DNA from: Pseudomonas sp. Root562
Lineage (GTDB): Bacteria; Pseudomonadota; Gammaproteobacteria; Pseudomonadales; Pseudomonadaceae
Length of the DNA: 64,000 nt
Assembly: GCF_001427125.1 (NCBI RefSeq)
Contig: NZ_LMGK01000012.1
Span: 55,430 to 119,429 of the forward strand
Direction: 5' to 3'
The position numbers and the translations under genes were made by a program. Shown one piece after another: positions 1 through 10,023 of the stretch (within the stretch, counting starts at the first letter, position 1; every line of letters starts with the position of its first letter). Under the pieces are notes generated by a model. The model was not told the DNA's origin, ran no database searches, and saw only the letters and a list, made by a program, of their open reading frames with translations.

Positions 1-507
1 TTGCACCGCAGCGCCTCACACCTTAGCTATTTTTGATCGTTCCCACGCTCTGCGTGGGAACGATCATGACTTGGAATACCGACAACTGTGGCGAGGGAAC
101 TTGCTCCCGCTGGGCTACGAAGCGGCCCCATAACCAGAGCCTGCGATAGTTCAGACAGACCCCGTGAACCGGATTTACGACTGCTCCGCTGCCGAGCGGG
201 AGCAAGCTCCCTCGCCACACAGGTCTGCGGTGCATTGATTGCACCGCAGCGCCTCACACCTTAGCTATTTTTGATCGTTCCCACGCTCTGCGTGGGAACG
301 ATCATGACCTTGGAGTACTGACAACTGTGGCGAGGGAGCTTGCTCCCGCTGGGCTGCGAAGCGGCCCCATAACCAGAGCCTGCGATAGTTCAGACAGACC
401 CCGTGAACCGGATTTACGACTGCTCCGCTGCCGAGCGGGAGCAAGCTCCCTCGCCACACAGGTCTGCGGTGCATTGATTGCACCGCAGCGCCTCACACCT
501 TAGCTAT
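1..507. repeat. ~239-bp tandem duplication, two full units plus a 30-base third copy
   Basis: Unit 1 spans 1-238, unit 2 spans 239-477, and 478-507 repeats the first 30 bases. The two units are nearly identical. Each holds a short perfect palindrome (35-65 and 273-303, sharing the motif TCCCACGCTCTGCGTGGGA) and a REP-like pair of facing GTGGCGAGGGAGCTTGCTC palindromes (87-219 and 326-458). The third partial copy ends inside betT: the shared TTAGCTAT is the reverse complement of the last codons and stop of betT. The duplication therefore includes the 3' tip of that gene without disturbing it. The array may continue to the left of the window. Confidence 0.9.
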
Positions 508-2497
508 AGACCCGGCCAAGCAGCTGCCGATGGCTTTCGAACTGATCGAGTACGTCCCGTGTGATCTGCTCCTGGGTGAAGCCCATCAGGTCGTAGTCCT
601 GGCTGCCGTTGTGCAGGTACACCTCTGCGCGGTAATAACGCTGACGCGCCTCATCAGACTGGGCCGATTCAGTCGGCGTTGCCAGATAGCCGTCCAGGCT
701 GACTTCGTAGACAAACGGATTGCCCTCTTCCATCTCGACCCGCACACCCATGCAACGCTTGGACTTGCCCAGCAGCGTCTGCACTTGCAGGCCTTGCGCA
801 CGCATTTGCGTGGTCGCGTCCTGCAAGGCCGGCGTCACATGCTTGTCCATGAAACGCTGGACCACCGACTGGCTCGGCTGCAGGTCCAGTTGGGTCAGGC
901 GCTCGCTGAAGCCACGGCGACCGCGCGCGGCCAACTCCGCTTGCTCCTGTTCGATCTGCACGTCCTGGCGCATGGCCTTGTGCAGGCCGAACATGAAGCA
1001 CACCAGCACCACCGAGAACGGCAGACCGGCCAGCACCACCATGGTTTGCATGGCTTCGAAGTTACCGGCGAACAACAGGCCGATGGTCACCAGAGTGATC
1101 ACTACCGACCAGAAGATCCGCAACCAGTGCGGCGCATCTTCGTCGACGTTACCGCCCTTGCAGGAAAGATTCGCCATCATCACCGCGCCGGAATCCGCCG
1201 GGGTCAGGAACAGCACGAAACCGACGAAAATCGACACGCCGATCACAACCTTCGACGCCGGGTAGTGCTCCAGCAACTGGTAGATCGCCATGGACGGCTG
1301 TTCCAGCGCCGTTTTCCCAAGCTCTACCGCCCCATGGTTCATCACCAGGTCCAGGGCCGAGTTACCGAAGATCGACAGCCATGCCAGGGTGAAGCCCAGC
1401 GGAATCAGCAACACGCCGGCAACCAGTTCACGCACGGTACGCCCACGGGAAATACGCGCGATGAACATGCCTACGAATGGCGCCCAGGAAATCCACCAGG
1501 CCCAGTAGAACAAGGTCCACAGGCCCAACCAACGGTCGGACTTGGCACTGTCGCCTTCGTACACATACAGATCGAATGTCTTGAGCACCACGCCATTGAG
1601 GTAGTCACCGACGTTCTGCACGAAGCCGTTGAGCAGATGCAGGGTCGGGCCGAACAGCAGCACGAAAATCAGCAAGCCGCTGAACAGAACGATGTTGAGG
1701 TTGGACAGGCGACGAATACCGTTTTCCACGCCCGACACGGCAGCAATCGTTGCCACGGTGCTCATCACAATGATCACGATCAGCAGATTGGTATTGCTGT
1801 GCTCCATGCCGAACAGGTTTTCCAGGCCCGACGATACCTGCAGCGAACCAATCCCCAGGTTCGTCACCAACCCTAGCAGGGTGACGAACATGCCAAAGCC
1901 GTCCACCGCATGACCGGCGGCACCCTTGACCCAACGCTCGCCCACCAGCGGATACAGCGCCGAACGCAATGCCAGCGGCTGGTTATGACGGTACGCAAAA
2001 TAGGCAACGGCCAGCCCCACCAGCGCATAGATCGCCCAGCCATGCAGGCCCCAGTGCAGGAACGTCAGCTGAACCGCCTGACGCGCCGCAAGGTTGCTGG
2101 CGGCTACGCCTTCCGGCGGGTTGAAGTAATGGTCCAGAGGCTCGGATGCGCCAAAGTACAACAGCGAAATGCCGATACCGGAAGAAAACAGCATCCCCGC
2201 CCAGGCGCCGTAGCTGAAATCCGGGGTATCGTCCTTGCTCCCCAGTTTCAGTTTGCCGTAGGACGAAAAAGCCAGGCCCACCACGAAAATCAGATAGGCG
2301 GCGATCACCACCATGTAATACCAGCCAAAGCTGCGTGACAGCCAGGCTTGCGCTGTACCGAGCATTCGACCGGCCTCTTGCGGGGCGATGATCAGAATGG
2401 CGGTCAACAACAGAATCAACGCGGTGGAGGTGTAGAACACCCAACCGTTGACCGTCACCTTCTCGGGTGGGGTCTTTATTAGTGAGGCAGAACTCAT
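500..2497 (-). CDS. betT: BetT: choline/betaine BCCT-family transporter
   Basis: Secondary transporter of the betaine-choline-carnitine family in the inner membrane, importing choline with an ion gradient to feed betIBA. The 665-residue product has about twelve hydrophobic segments and the family's tryptophan-rich signature (WTLFYWAWWISWAPFVG), followed by FIARISRGRTVRE. It also has a long hydrophilic C-terminal domain of about 150 residues, as in osmoregulated BetT. I chose the ATG at 2497 (MSSASLIKTPPEK), with a GGAG about ten bases upstream, over an ATG 36 bases earlier. It is divergent from betI across a 320-bp gap that holds the BetI-type operator. Its 3' end is the duplication boundary of the tandem repeat at 1-507. 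Confidence 0.93.
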   Translation of the reverse strand: MSSASLIKTPPEKVTVNGWVFYTSTALILLLTAILIIAPQEAGRMLGTAQAWLSRSFGWYYMVVIAAYLIFVVGLAFSSYGKLKLGSKDDTPDFSYGAWAGMLFSSGIGISLLYFGASEPLDHYFNPPEGVAASNLAARQAVQLTFLHWGLHGWAIYALVGLAVAYFAYRHNQPLALRSALYPLVGERWVKGAAGHAVDGFGMFVTLLGLVTNLGIGSLQVSSGLENLFGMEHSNTNLLIVIIVMSTVATIAAVSGVENGIRRLSNLNIVLFSGLLIFVLLFGPTLHLLNGFVQNVGDYLNGVVLKTFDLYVYEGDSAKSDRWLGLWTLFYWAWWISWAPFVGMFIARISRGRTVRELVAGVLLIPLGFTLAWLSIFGNSALDLVMNHGAVELGKTALEQPSMAIYQLLEHYPASKVVIGVSIFVGFVLFLTPADSGAVMMANLSCKGGNVDEDAPHWLRIFWSVVITLVTIGLLFAGNFEAMQTMVVLAGLPFSVVLVCFMFGLHKAMRQDVQIEQEQAELAARGRRGFSERLTQLDLQPSQSVVQRFMDKHVTPALQDATTQMRAQGLQVQTLLGKSKRCMGVRVEMEEGNPFVYEVSLDGYLATPTESAQSDEARQRYYRAEVYLHNGSQDYDLMGFTQEQITRDVLDQFESHRQLLGRVYS

Positions 2498-2729
2498 GGC
2501 ACAGATGCTCCGGGCAGTGCGGGAGAAGATCACAAGGCAGCGCGTGACCCGACCAATCGGTTAGTTGGCAGCCGACCAGCGGGTGTTATAAAGACACCCC
2601 GAAAAAGCCCGAAACCCCAAAAGCGCCGTGGCGTATAGGTTTCGAGCCGTTTTAGATGTCGGTTTTTCGTCATTTATGCGTAGGAAAAATCTGTAAGCAG
2701 CGACGAATTGTCGCAGATCTTATTCTTTG

Positions 2730-2749
2730 TTGATTGAACGTTCAATCAA
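2730..2749. promoter_or_regulatory. Likely BetI operator
   Basis: A perfect 20-bp palindrome with arms TTGATTGAAC and GTTCAATCAA lies between betT and betI, 71 bases before the betI start codon. TetR-family repressors bind such sites, and BetI is known to repress the divergent bet promoters until choline binds. The assignment to BetI is inferred from position and symmetry. Confidence 0.8.
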
Positions 2750-2819
2750 AACAAAATAGACTGGCCCTCAGTCCGACAGACGTTTTGCGTCTGCCGGAAG
2801 GCCTAAGGAGATGTGCAAG

Positions 2820-3413
2820 ATGCCCAAGGTCGGTATGCAACCCATCCGCCGCCAGCAATTGATCGAAGCCACTTTGCTGGCCGTCGATCAGGTCGGAATG
2901 GGGGACGCCAGCATTGCGCTGATCGCCCGTTTGGCCGGTGTCTCGAATGGCATCATCAGTCACTATTTTCAGGACAAGAATGGCCTGATCGCCGCCACCA
3001 TGGGGTACCTGATGACGGTCCTGAGCGAGAACGTCACCGCGCGCCGACAGGCGCTGAAAGATGACAGCCCGCGAGCGCATCTGCAGGTGATCATCGAAGG
3101 CAACTTCGACGCCAGCCAGGTCAATGGCCCGGCAATGAAAACCTGGTTGGCCTTCTGGGCAACCAGCATGCACCAACCGTCTTTGCACAGGTTGCAGCGG
3201 ATCAACGATCACCGTCTGTATTCCAACCTGTGCTGCCAGTTCCGCCGCGTGTTGCCGCTCAATGATGCGCGCACCGCCGCCCGCGGCCTGGCAGCGTTGA
3301 TTGACGGTTTGTGGTTGCGCGGCGCGCTGTCGGGAGACGCTTTCGACACCGAGCAGGCGCAACAGATCGCTTACGAATACATGGATATCCAACTGGCCAA
3401 GCGGGTGAGTTAG
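2820..3413 (+). CDS. betI: BetI: choline-responsive TetR-family repressor
   Basis: Repressor of the choline-to-glycine-betaine genes. The 197-residue product opens [19 protein letters not shown] and has an N-terminal TetR helix-turn-helix (about residues 25-50, [19 protein letters not shown]) followed by an all-helical ligand domain. An ATG nine bases earlier sits directly against the AAGGAG ribosome site with no spacing, so I chose the ATG at 2820, which has a nine-base spacer and matches the usual BetI start. It is the first gene of betI-betB-betA, with betB 62 bases downstream. Length and sequence are typical of the family. Confidence 0.95.
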   Translation: MPKVGMQPIRRQQLIEATLLAVDQVGMGDASIALIARLAGVSNGIISHYFQDKNGLIAATMGYLMTVLSENVTARRQALKDDSPRAHLQVIIEGNFDASQVNGPAMKTWLAFWATSMHQPSLHRLQRINDHRLYSNLCCQFRRVLPLNDARTAARGLAALIDGLWLRGALSGDAFDTEQAQQIAYEYMDIQLAKRVS

Positions 3414-3475
3414 AGCACACATAGAACGCTCAACCACCGGACCGCGCCAATCACTGATGCACTTGCGAGGACTTT

Positions 3476-4948
<1,473 letters not shown>

Positions 4949-4975
4949 TCTGACGCAGTTCTGAAGTTGCGGCCC

Positions 4976-5110
4976 TTGTGGCGAGGGAGCTTGCTCGCGC
5001 TGGGCTGCGAAGCGGCCCCAACTTCAGACACCGCGTTCATGCAGACACAACACAGTCGCTGACTTTGCGACTGCTGCGCAGCCGAGCGGGAGCAAGCTCC
5101 CTCGCCACAA
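4976..5110. repeat. REP-like inverted pair between betB and betA
   Basis: Two facing copies of the GTGGCGAGGGAGCTTGCTC palindrome flank a ~60-base centre. They belong to the same family as the pairs at 87-219, 326-458 and 23610-23713. The element fills most of the betB-betA gap inside what should be one transcript, so it could form a large hairpin in the mRNA. Confidence 0.9.
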
Positions 5111-5162
5111 CGATCGGCAACTCGGCGCGCGACCTGAACCAACATCAAAGAGGGTGCATTCA

Positions 5163-6863
5163 ATGTCCCAAGAATTCGACTACATCATCATCGGTGCCGG
5201 CTCGGCCGGTAACACCCTGGCGACCCGTCTGACCGAAGACGCAGGCGTCACCGTCCTGCTGCTCGAAGCCGGCGGCCCGGACTACCGTTTCGACTTCCGC
5301 ACGCAAATGCCTGCGGCGCTGGCGTTTCCACTGCAAGGCCGTCGTTACAACTGGGCGTACGAAACCGATCCAGAGCCACACATGGACGGGCGTCGCATGG
5401 AGTGCGGTCGCGGCAAGGGTCTGGGCGGTTCCTCGCTGATCAACGGCATGTGCTACATCCGCGGCAACGCCATGGACTACGACGGCTGGGCAAAACTGCC
5501 AGGCCTGGAAGACTGGTCGTACCTGGACTGCCTGCCCTATTTCCGTAAAGCGGAAACCCGCGACATCGGCCCGAACGACTACCACGGTGGCGACGGCCCG
5601 GTCAGCGTGACCACGCCAAAAGCCGGCAACAACCCGCTGTTCCACGCCATGGTCGAAGCCGGCGTGCAGGCCGGTTACCCGCGCACCGAAGACTTGAACG
5701 GTTATCAGCAGGAAGGCTTCGGTCCGATGGACCGCACCGTAACGCCGAAAGGCCGTCGTGCCTCCACCGCTCGCGGTTACCTGGACGTGGCCAAAAAGCG
5801 TTCGACCCTGACCATCGTTACCCACGCCCTGACCGACAAGATTCTGTTCGAAGGCAAGCGTGCGGTCGGCGTGCGTTACCTGGTCGGCGACGCCGAAGAA
5901 CGCGTTGAAGTCAAAGCACGCAAGGAAGTGCTGCTGTGCTCCGGCGCCATCGCTTCGCCGCAGATCCTGCAGCGCTCCGGCGTCGGCCCGGCCGAGTTGC
6001 TGAACAAGCTCGACATTCCGGTGGTCCACGACCTGCCGGGCGTCGGTGAAAACCTGCAGGACCACCTTGAGCTGTACCTGCAATACGCCTGCACCCAACC
6101 GGTCTCGCTGTACCCGTCGTTGCTCTGGTACAACCAGCCGGCGATCGGTGCCGAGTGGTTGTTCAACGGCACCGGAATCGGCGCCAGCAACCAGTTCGAA
6201 GCCGGCGGTTTCATCCGTACCCGTCCGGAATTCGAATGGCCGAACATCCAGTACCACTTCCTGCCGGTGGCGATTAACTACAACGGCAGCAACGGTGTGA
6301 AAGAGCACGGTTTCCAGGCGCACATGGGCTCCATGCGTTCGCCGAGCCGCGGGCGCATCCAGGCCAAATCCAAGGACCCGCGCCAGCACCCGAGCATCCT
6401 GTTCAACTACATGGCCACCGAGCAGGACTGGCAGGAATTCCGCGACGGCATCCGCCTGACCCGTGAAATCATGCAGCAACCTGCACTGGACGCCTTCCGC
6501 GGTCGCGAAATCAGCCCGGGCATCGAGGTGCAAACCGACGAGCAACTGGACAAGTTCATCCGCGAACACGCCGAAACCGCGTTCCACCCGTCCTGCTCGT
6601 GCAAGATGGGCACCGACGAGATGGCCGTGGTCGATGGCGAAGGTCGTGTACATGGCCTGCAAGGCCTGCGCGTGGTCGATGCCTCGATCATGCCGATCAT
6701 CACCACCGGCAACCTCAACGCGCCGACGATCATGATGGCCGAGAAAATCGCCGACAAGATCCGTGGCCGCAAGCCGTTGCCACGCAGCACTGCCACTTAC
6801 TACGTGGCGGGTGGCGCACCGGTGAAGGGCAAGCCGATGCGTGAAGTTACCCAGACCGCTTAA
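5163..6863 (+). CDS. betA: BetA: choline dehydrogenase
   Basis: Membrane-associated FAD-dependent GMC oxidoreductase that oxidises choline to betaine aldehyde and can carry on to betaine. The 566-residue product has the dinucleotide-binding motif GAGSAGN at residues 11-17. The GMC signature region [20 protein letters not shown] follows at about 80-100, and the C-terminal active-site region holds [11 protein letters not shown] and [13 protein letters not shown] chose the ATG at 5163 ([13 protein letters not shown]), the standard BetA start, over an in-frame GTG nine bases upstream. It is the last gene of betIBA and is followed at once by a repeat. Confidence 0.97.
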   Translation: MSQEFDYIIIGAGSAGNTLATRLTEDAGVTVLLLEAGGPDYRFDFRTQMPAALAFPLQGRRYNWAYETDPEPHMDGRRMECGRGKGLGGSSLINGMCYIRGNAMDYDGWAKLPGLEDWSYLDCLPYFRKAETRDIGPNDYHGGDGPVSVTTPKAGNNPLFHAMVEAGVQAGYPRTEDLNGYQQEGFGPMDRTVTPKGRRASTARGYLDVAKKRSTLTIVTHALTDKILFEGKRAVGVRYLVGDAEERVEVKARKEVLLCSGAIASPQILQRSGVGPAELLNKLDIPVVHDLPGVGENLQDHLELYLQYACTQPVSLYPSLLWYNQPAIGAEWLFNGTGIGASNQFEAGGFIRTRPEFEWPNIQYHFLPVAINYNGSNGVKEHGFQAHMGSMRSPSRGRIQAKSKDPRQHPSILFNYMATEQDWQEFRDGIRLTREIMQQPALDAFRGREISPGIEVQTDEQLDKFIREHAETAFHPSCSCKMGTDEMAVVDGEGRVHGLQGLRVVDASIMPIITTGNLNAPTIMMAEKIADKIRGRKPLPRSTATYYVAGGAPVKGKPMREVTQTA

Positions 6864-6881
6864 GACGCTCCACCGCACCCT

Positions 6882-6988
6882 GATCGTTCCCACGCTCTGC
6901 GTGGGAACGCAGCCCGGGACGCTCCGCGTCCCAAAGCGTGACGCGGAGCGTCACAAGAGGCGTTTCCACGCAGAGCGTGGGAACGATC
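6882..6988. repeat. Composite palindromic repeat, copy 1 of the 107-bp family
   Basis: The outer arms carry TTCCCACGCTCTGCGTGGGA-type palindromes at both ends. Two smaller inverted repeats lie inside: GGGACGCTCCGCGTCCC and GTGACGCGGAGCGTCAC. The element is nearly identical to those at 9895-10001, 12899-13006, 52334-52439 and 58569-58681. It starts 18 bases after the betA stop codon. Confidence 0.9.
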
Positions 6989-7110
6989 ATCAATCTGCTC
7001 CCTCCTTGATCCCACCCCCCGCACAGGCCTACTCTAGCGCCACGCAATCGTTTCACTCCTCCCCCTCGCAACACCGCTTCGCCGTCACTCCATACCAAGG
7101 AGGTTCCCGA

Positions 7111-8553
7111 ATGTTCGATTTCCAACCCCAGCTCATGCAGCGTTTTGCTGCGTTGCGCACGGGCGCTGAATTCTTTTCCCTGCGTTACGTGCGCGAGTCC
7201 GGCCAGTACCTGTCGGTACGCAAGAACGTCGCCGAGCCGCCGAGCCTGAGCCGTGACGAAGGGGCGATGCTGACTGCCCGGGTCAATGGCGTCGAAGCCT
7301 ACGCCGCGACCAATGACCTATCGCAACAAGGCCTGCAAGCCGCGCTCGAACGCGCCGAACAGCAGGCTCGCCGGCTCAAGCCTCATGCCTTGCTGGACCT
7401 GCGCGAACAAGGCGTTTCCAGCGACCGAGCCGATTACTTTTCACCGAACCTCGACCAGCCCTTCCCGTCCCTGAGTGACTGCTACGCATTGCTCAGCGCC
7501 GAATCCGCTTCCGTGCCCAAGGACGATCGCCTGGTGAACTGGCAGGTGAGCATCGGCATCACCAATGTCGAGCAGATTTACCTCAACAGTGCCGGCGCCG
7601 AACTGCGTCAGGCCCAGCGCTTCGTCTACCCCGGTCTTGATGTCACCGCCTACGACGGCAACGACAGCCAGACCCGAACGCTCGGCCGGGAAAACTTCGG
7701 CCAACAGGGCGGCTTTGATGTCATCAGCCGCTGCGGACTGATTGGCGCGGGGGTAAAAGTTGCCGATCAAGCCTTGCAGTTGCTGCTGGCGCCGAACACA
7801 CCGCAAGGTCCGCGCGACCTGCTGCTGATGCCCGACCAGATGATGTTGCAGATCCACGAATCCATCGGCCACCCGCTGGAACTGGACCGTATCCTCGGCG
7901 ACGAACGCAATTACGCCGGCACCAGTTTCGTCAAGGCTGAAGACTTCGGTCACCTGCAGTACGGCTCGAAGTTACTCAACGTGACCTTCGACCCGGACAT
8001 CCCCGAGCAGCTCGCCAGCTACGGCCATGACGACGACGGCACGCCGGCCAGCAAACAATTCCTGATCCGCGAAGGCCGGTTGCTGCGCCCATTGGGCGGC
8101 GCGCTGTCGCAATTTCGCGCCGGCATGGACGGCGTCGCCAACAGCCGCGCCTGCGGCTGGAACCGTCCGCCGATCGATCGCATGGCCAACCTCAACATCG
8201 AACCGGGCGATCAGCCGCTGGAGCAACTGATCGGCGGCATCGAGCACGGCATTCTGATGAGCACCAACCGCTCATGGTCCATCGACGATGCGCGCAACAA
8301 ATTCCAGTTCGGCTGCGAATGGGGCCAATTGATTGAAAACGGCGAACTCAAAGGCGTGGTGAAGAATCCCAATTACCGGGCGATCTCCGCGCAGTTCTGG
8401 AAGAGCCTCAGCGCCGTCGGCGATGCCAACACTGTCAAGGTCCTCGGCACGCCGAATTGCGGCAAGGGTGAACCGAATCAGGTGATCCGCGTCGGCCACG
8501 CTTCGCCGGCCTGCGTATTCAGCAACGTTGATGTATTTGGGGGGGACGCCTGA
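7111..8553 (+). CDS. TldD-family metalloprotease-like protein, zinc subunit
   Basis: Member of the TldD/PmbA family. The TldD subunit of a TldD/TldE heterodimer holds the zinc site and degrades or trims unstructured peptides. The 480-residue product has the family's HExxxH motif (HESIGH, residues 249-254) and the late cysteine in TPNCGKGEPNQ (C450), which is the expected third zinc ligand. The ATG at 7111 follows a strong AAGGAGG eight bases upstream. The stop codon overlaps the start of the next gene (TGATG), so the pair is translationally coupled. It diverges from the conserved housekeeping tldD in sequence, so I give no symbol. No small precursor-peptide gene is visible in the 120 bases upstream. 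The peptide substrate is unknown. Confidence 0.87.
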   Translation: MFDFQPQLMQRFAALRTGAEFFSLRYVRESGQYLSVRKNVAEPPSLSRDEGAMLTARVNGVEAYAATNDLSQQGLQAALERAEQQARRLKPHALLDLREQGVSSDRADYFSPNLDQPFPSLSDCYALLSAESASVPKDDRLVNWQVSIGITNVEQIYLNSAGAELRQAQRFVYPGLDVTAYDGNDSQTRTLGRENFGQQGGFDVISRCGLIGAGVKVADQALQLLLAPNTPQGPRDLLLMPDQMMLQIHESIGHPLELDRILGDERNYAGTSFVKAEDFGHLQYGSKLLNVTFDPDIPEQLASYGHDDDGTPASKQFLIREGRLLRPLGGALSQFRAGMDGVANSRACGWNRPPIDRMANLNIEPGDQPLEQLIGGIEHGILMSTNRSWSIDDARNKFQFGCEWGQLIENGELKGVVKNPNYRAISAQFWKSLSAVGDANTVKVLGTPNCGKGEPNQVIRVGHASPACVFSNVDVFGGDA

Positions 8554-9890
8554 TGAGCACTGCGAAATCTCAGGTCGAATCATTCAAGGCCCTGGTCGCC
8601 GGATTGCGCGCAGCCCTGCGCGAACCGGAACAGTTCACCCTCAGCTACGCCGCCGAGTCATCGGCCTTTGTGCGTTTCAACCACGCCAAGGTGCGGCAGG
8701 CCGGGCAAGTGCAGCAGGCGAGCATCGGTTTGAAGCTGATCAACGATGGCCGTCACGCCGACCTGCAAATCACCCTGGCGGACGATCCGGCAGTCGACCT
8801 TCAGCGTCTGACCGAAGGCCTGCAACAGCTGCGTGAAACCTTGCCGCTGCTGCCCAAGGATCCGTACCTGCTGCTCAATTACAACGGCTGGCAAAGCAAG
8901 AATGTGCAGGAACATCCGCTGCCGGACACCGAGCAGGTGGTCGCCGAAATCACCCAAGCCGCTGAAGGTCTGGATCTGGTCGGTTTCTATGCCGCCGGGC
9001 CGATCAGCCGAGGCTTTGCCAGTTCCGCTGGCGCGTTCGGCTGGCATCAGGCCAACAGCTTCAACTTCGATTTCAGCCTGTTCCATGAAAACGACCAGGC
9101 AGTGAAGGCCAGCTATGCCGGGCATCACTGGAGCAGCGAAGGTTTTGCCAAGCGTTTTCAGCTGGCTCGCGAACAACTTGAGTTTCTCGGGCGACCGCTG
9201 CGCACATTGGCGCCCGGTCAGTACCGCGCTTATCTCGCCCCCGCCGCGCTGGAAGAAATCATGGGCATGCTGTGCTGGGGCGGTTTTTCCGCGCAGTCGA
9301 TTGCCAGCAAAAGCAGCCCATTGCAGAAGCTCTATGGCGGCGATCAACACTTCAGCCCGCTGGTCTCGCTGGAGGAAAAGGTCAGCGGTTCGCTGAGCCC
9401 GGCGTTCTCGGATGAAGGTTATCCGCGCAGCGATCTCAAATTGATCGTCGAGGGCCAGGCCGGCGCACAACTGGTCGGTTCACGCAGCGCCGCCGAATAC
9501 GGCTTGACCGCCAACGGCGCCAGCGGCGGCGAATCGCCGAGTGCGTTGGATTTGAAGGCCGGTGATTTACCCGAAGCAGACGTCCTCAGGCAGCTCGGTA
9601 CCGGTTTGTACATCAGCAACCTGTGGTATCTGAACTTCTCGGATCAACCGGCGGCACGCCTGACCGGCATGACCCGCTTCGCGACCTTCTGGGTGGAGAA
9701 CGGCGAGATACAGGCGCCGGTCAGCACCATGCGTTTCGATGACAGCGCTTTCAGCCTGCTCGGTTCGCAGCTGGAAGCGCTGACCCGGGAGCGCGAGTTG
9801 CTGTTGTCGGCCAGTACCTACAGCCAGCGCGCGACGGCCTCGGCGTTGTTGCCGGGGGCGCTTGTCAGCCGGTTGACCTTGACCCTCTGA
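8553..9890 (+). CDS. PmbA/TldE-like partner of the TldD-type protein
   Basis: The 445-residue product belongs to the same superfamily as its upstream neighbour but has no HExxxH motif, as expected for the non-catalytic TldE/PmbA half of the heterodimer. It starts on the ATG that overlaps the preceding stop codon by one base, which supports equimolar synthesis. The C-terminal half (LYISNLWYLNFSDQPAARLTGMTR) resembles the conserved PmbA region in which a Thr/Ser-rich strand closes the cavity. The pair sits between two near-identical 107-bp repeats. Function beyond peptide processing is not evident from the neighbours. Confidence 0.83.
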   Translation: MSTAKSQVESFKALVAGLRAALREPEQFTLSYAAESSAFVRFNHAKVRQAGQVQQASIGLKLINDGRHADLQITLADDPAVDLQRLTEGLQQLRETLPLLPKDPYLLLNYNGWQSKNVQEHPLPDTEQVVAEITQAAEGLDLVGFYAAGPISRGFASSAGAFGWHQANSFNFDFSLFHENDQAVKASYAGHHWSSEGFAKRFQLAREQLEFLGRPLRTLAPGQYRAYLAPAALEEIMGMLCWGGFSAQSIASKSSPLQKLYGGDQHFSPLVSLEEKVSGSLSPAFSDEGYPRSDLKLIVEGQAGAQLVGSRSAAEYGLTANGASGGESPSALDLKAGDLPEADVLRQLGTGLYISNLWYLNFSDQPAARLTGMTRFATFWVENGEIQAPVSTMRFDDSAFSLLGSQLEALTRERELLLSASTYSQRATASALLPGALVSRLTLTL

Positions 9891-9894
9891 ACCT

Positions 9895-10001
9895 GCTCGT
9901 TCCCACGCTCTGCGTGGGAATGCAGCCCGGGACGCTCCGCGTCCCAAAGCGTGACGCAGAGCGTCACAAGAGGCATTCCCACGCGGAGCGTGGGAACGAT
10001 C
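9895..10001. repeat. Composite palindromic repeat, copy 2 of the 107-bp family
   Basis: Same architecture and orientation as 6882-6988, with only a few base differences, and starting five bases after the pmbA-like stop codon. Outer palindromic arms enclose GGGACGCTCCGCGTCCC and GTGACGCAGAGCGTCAC. Confidence 0.9.
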
Positions 10002-10023
10002 ATTACCGACAACCAGAGGTCCC

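Noticed and set aside
1-507. Possible CRISPR array
   Set aside because: The repeat unit is ~239 bp with internal palindromes, there are only two units, and there are no short unique spacers or cas genes.
6882-6988. Possible terminal inverted repeats of an insertion sequence enclosing tldD-pmbA
   Set aside because: The copies at 6882 and 9895 are in direct orientation and are complete palindromic elements; there is no transposase between them.
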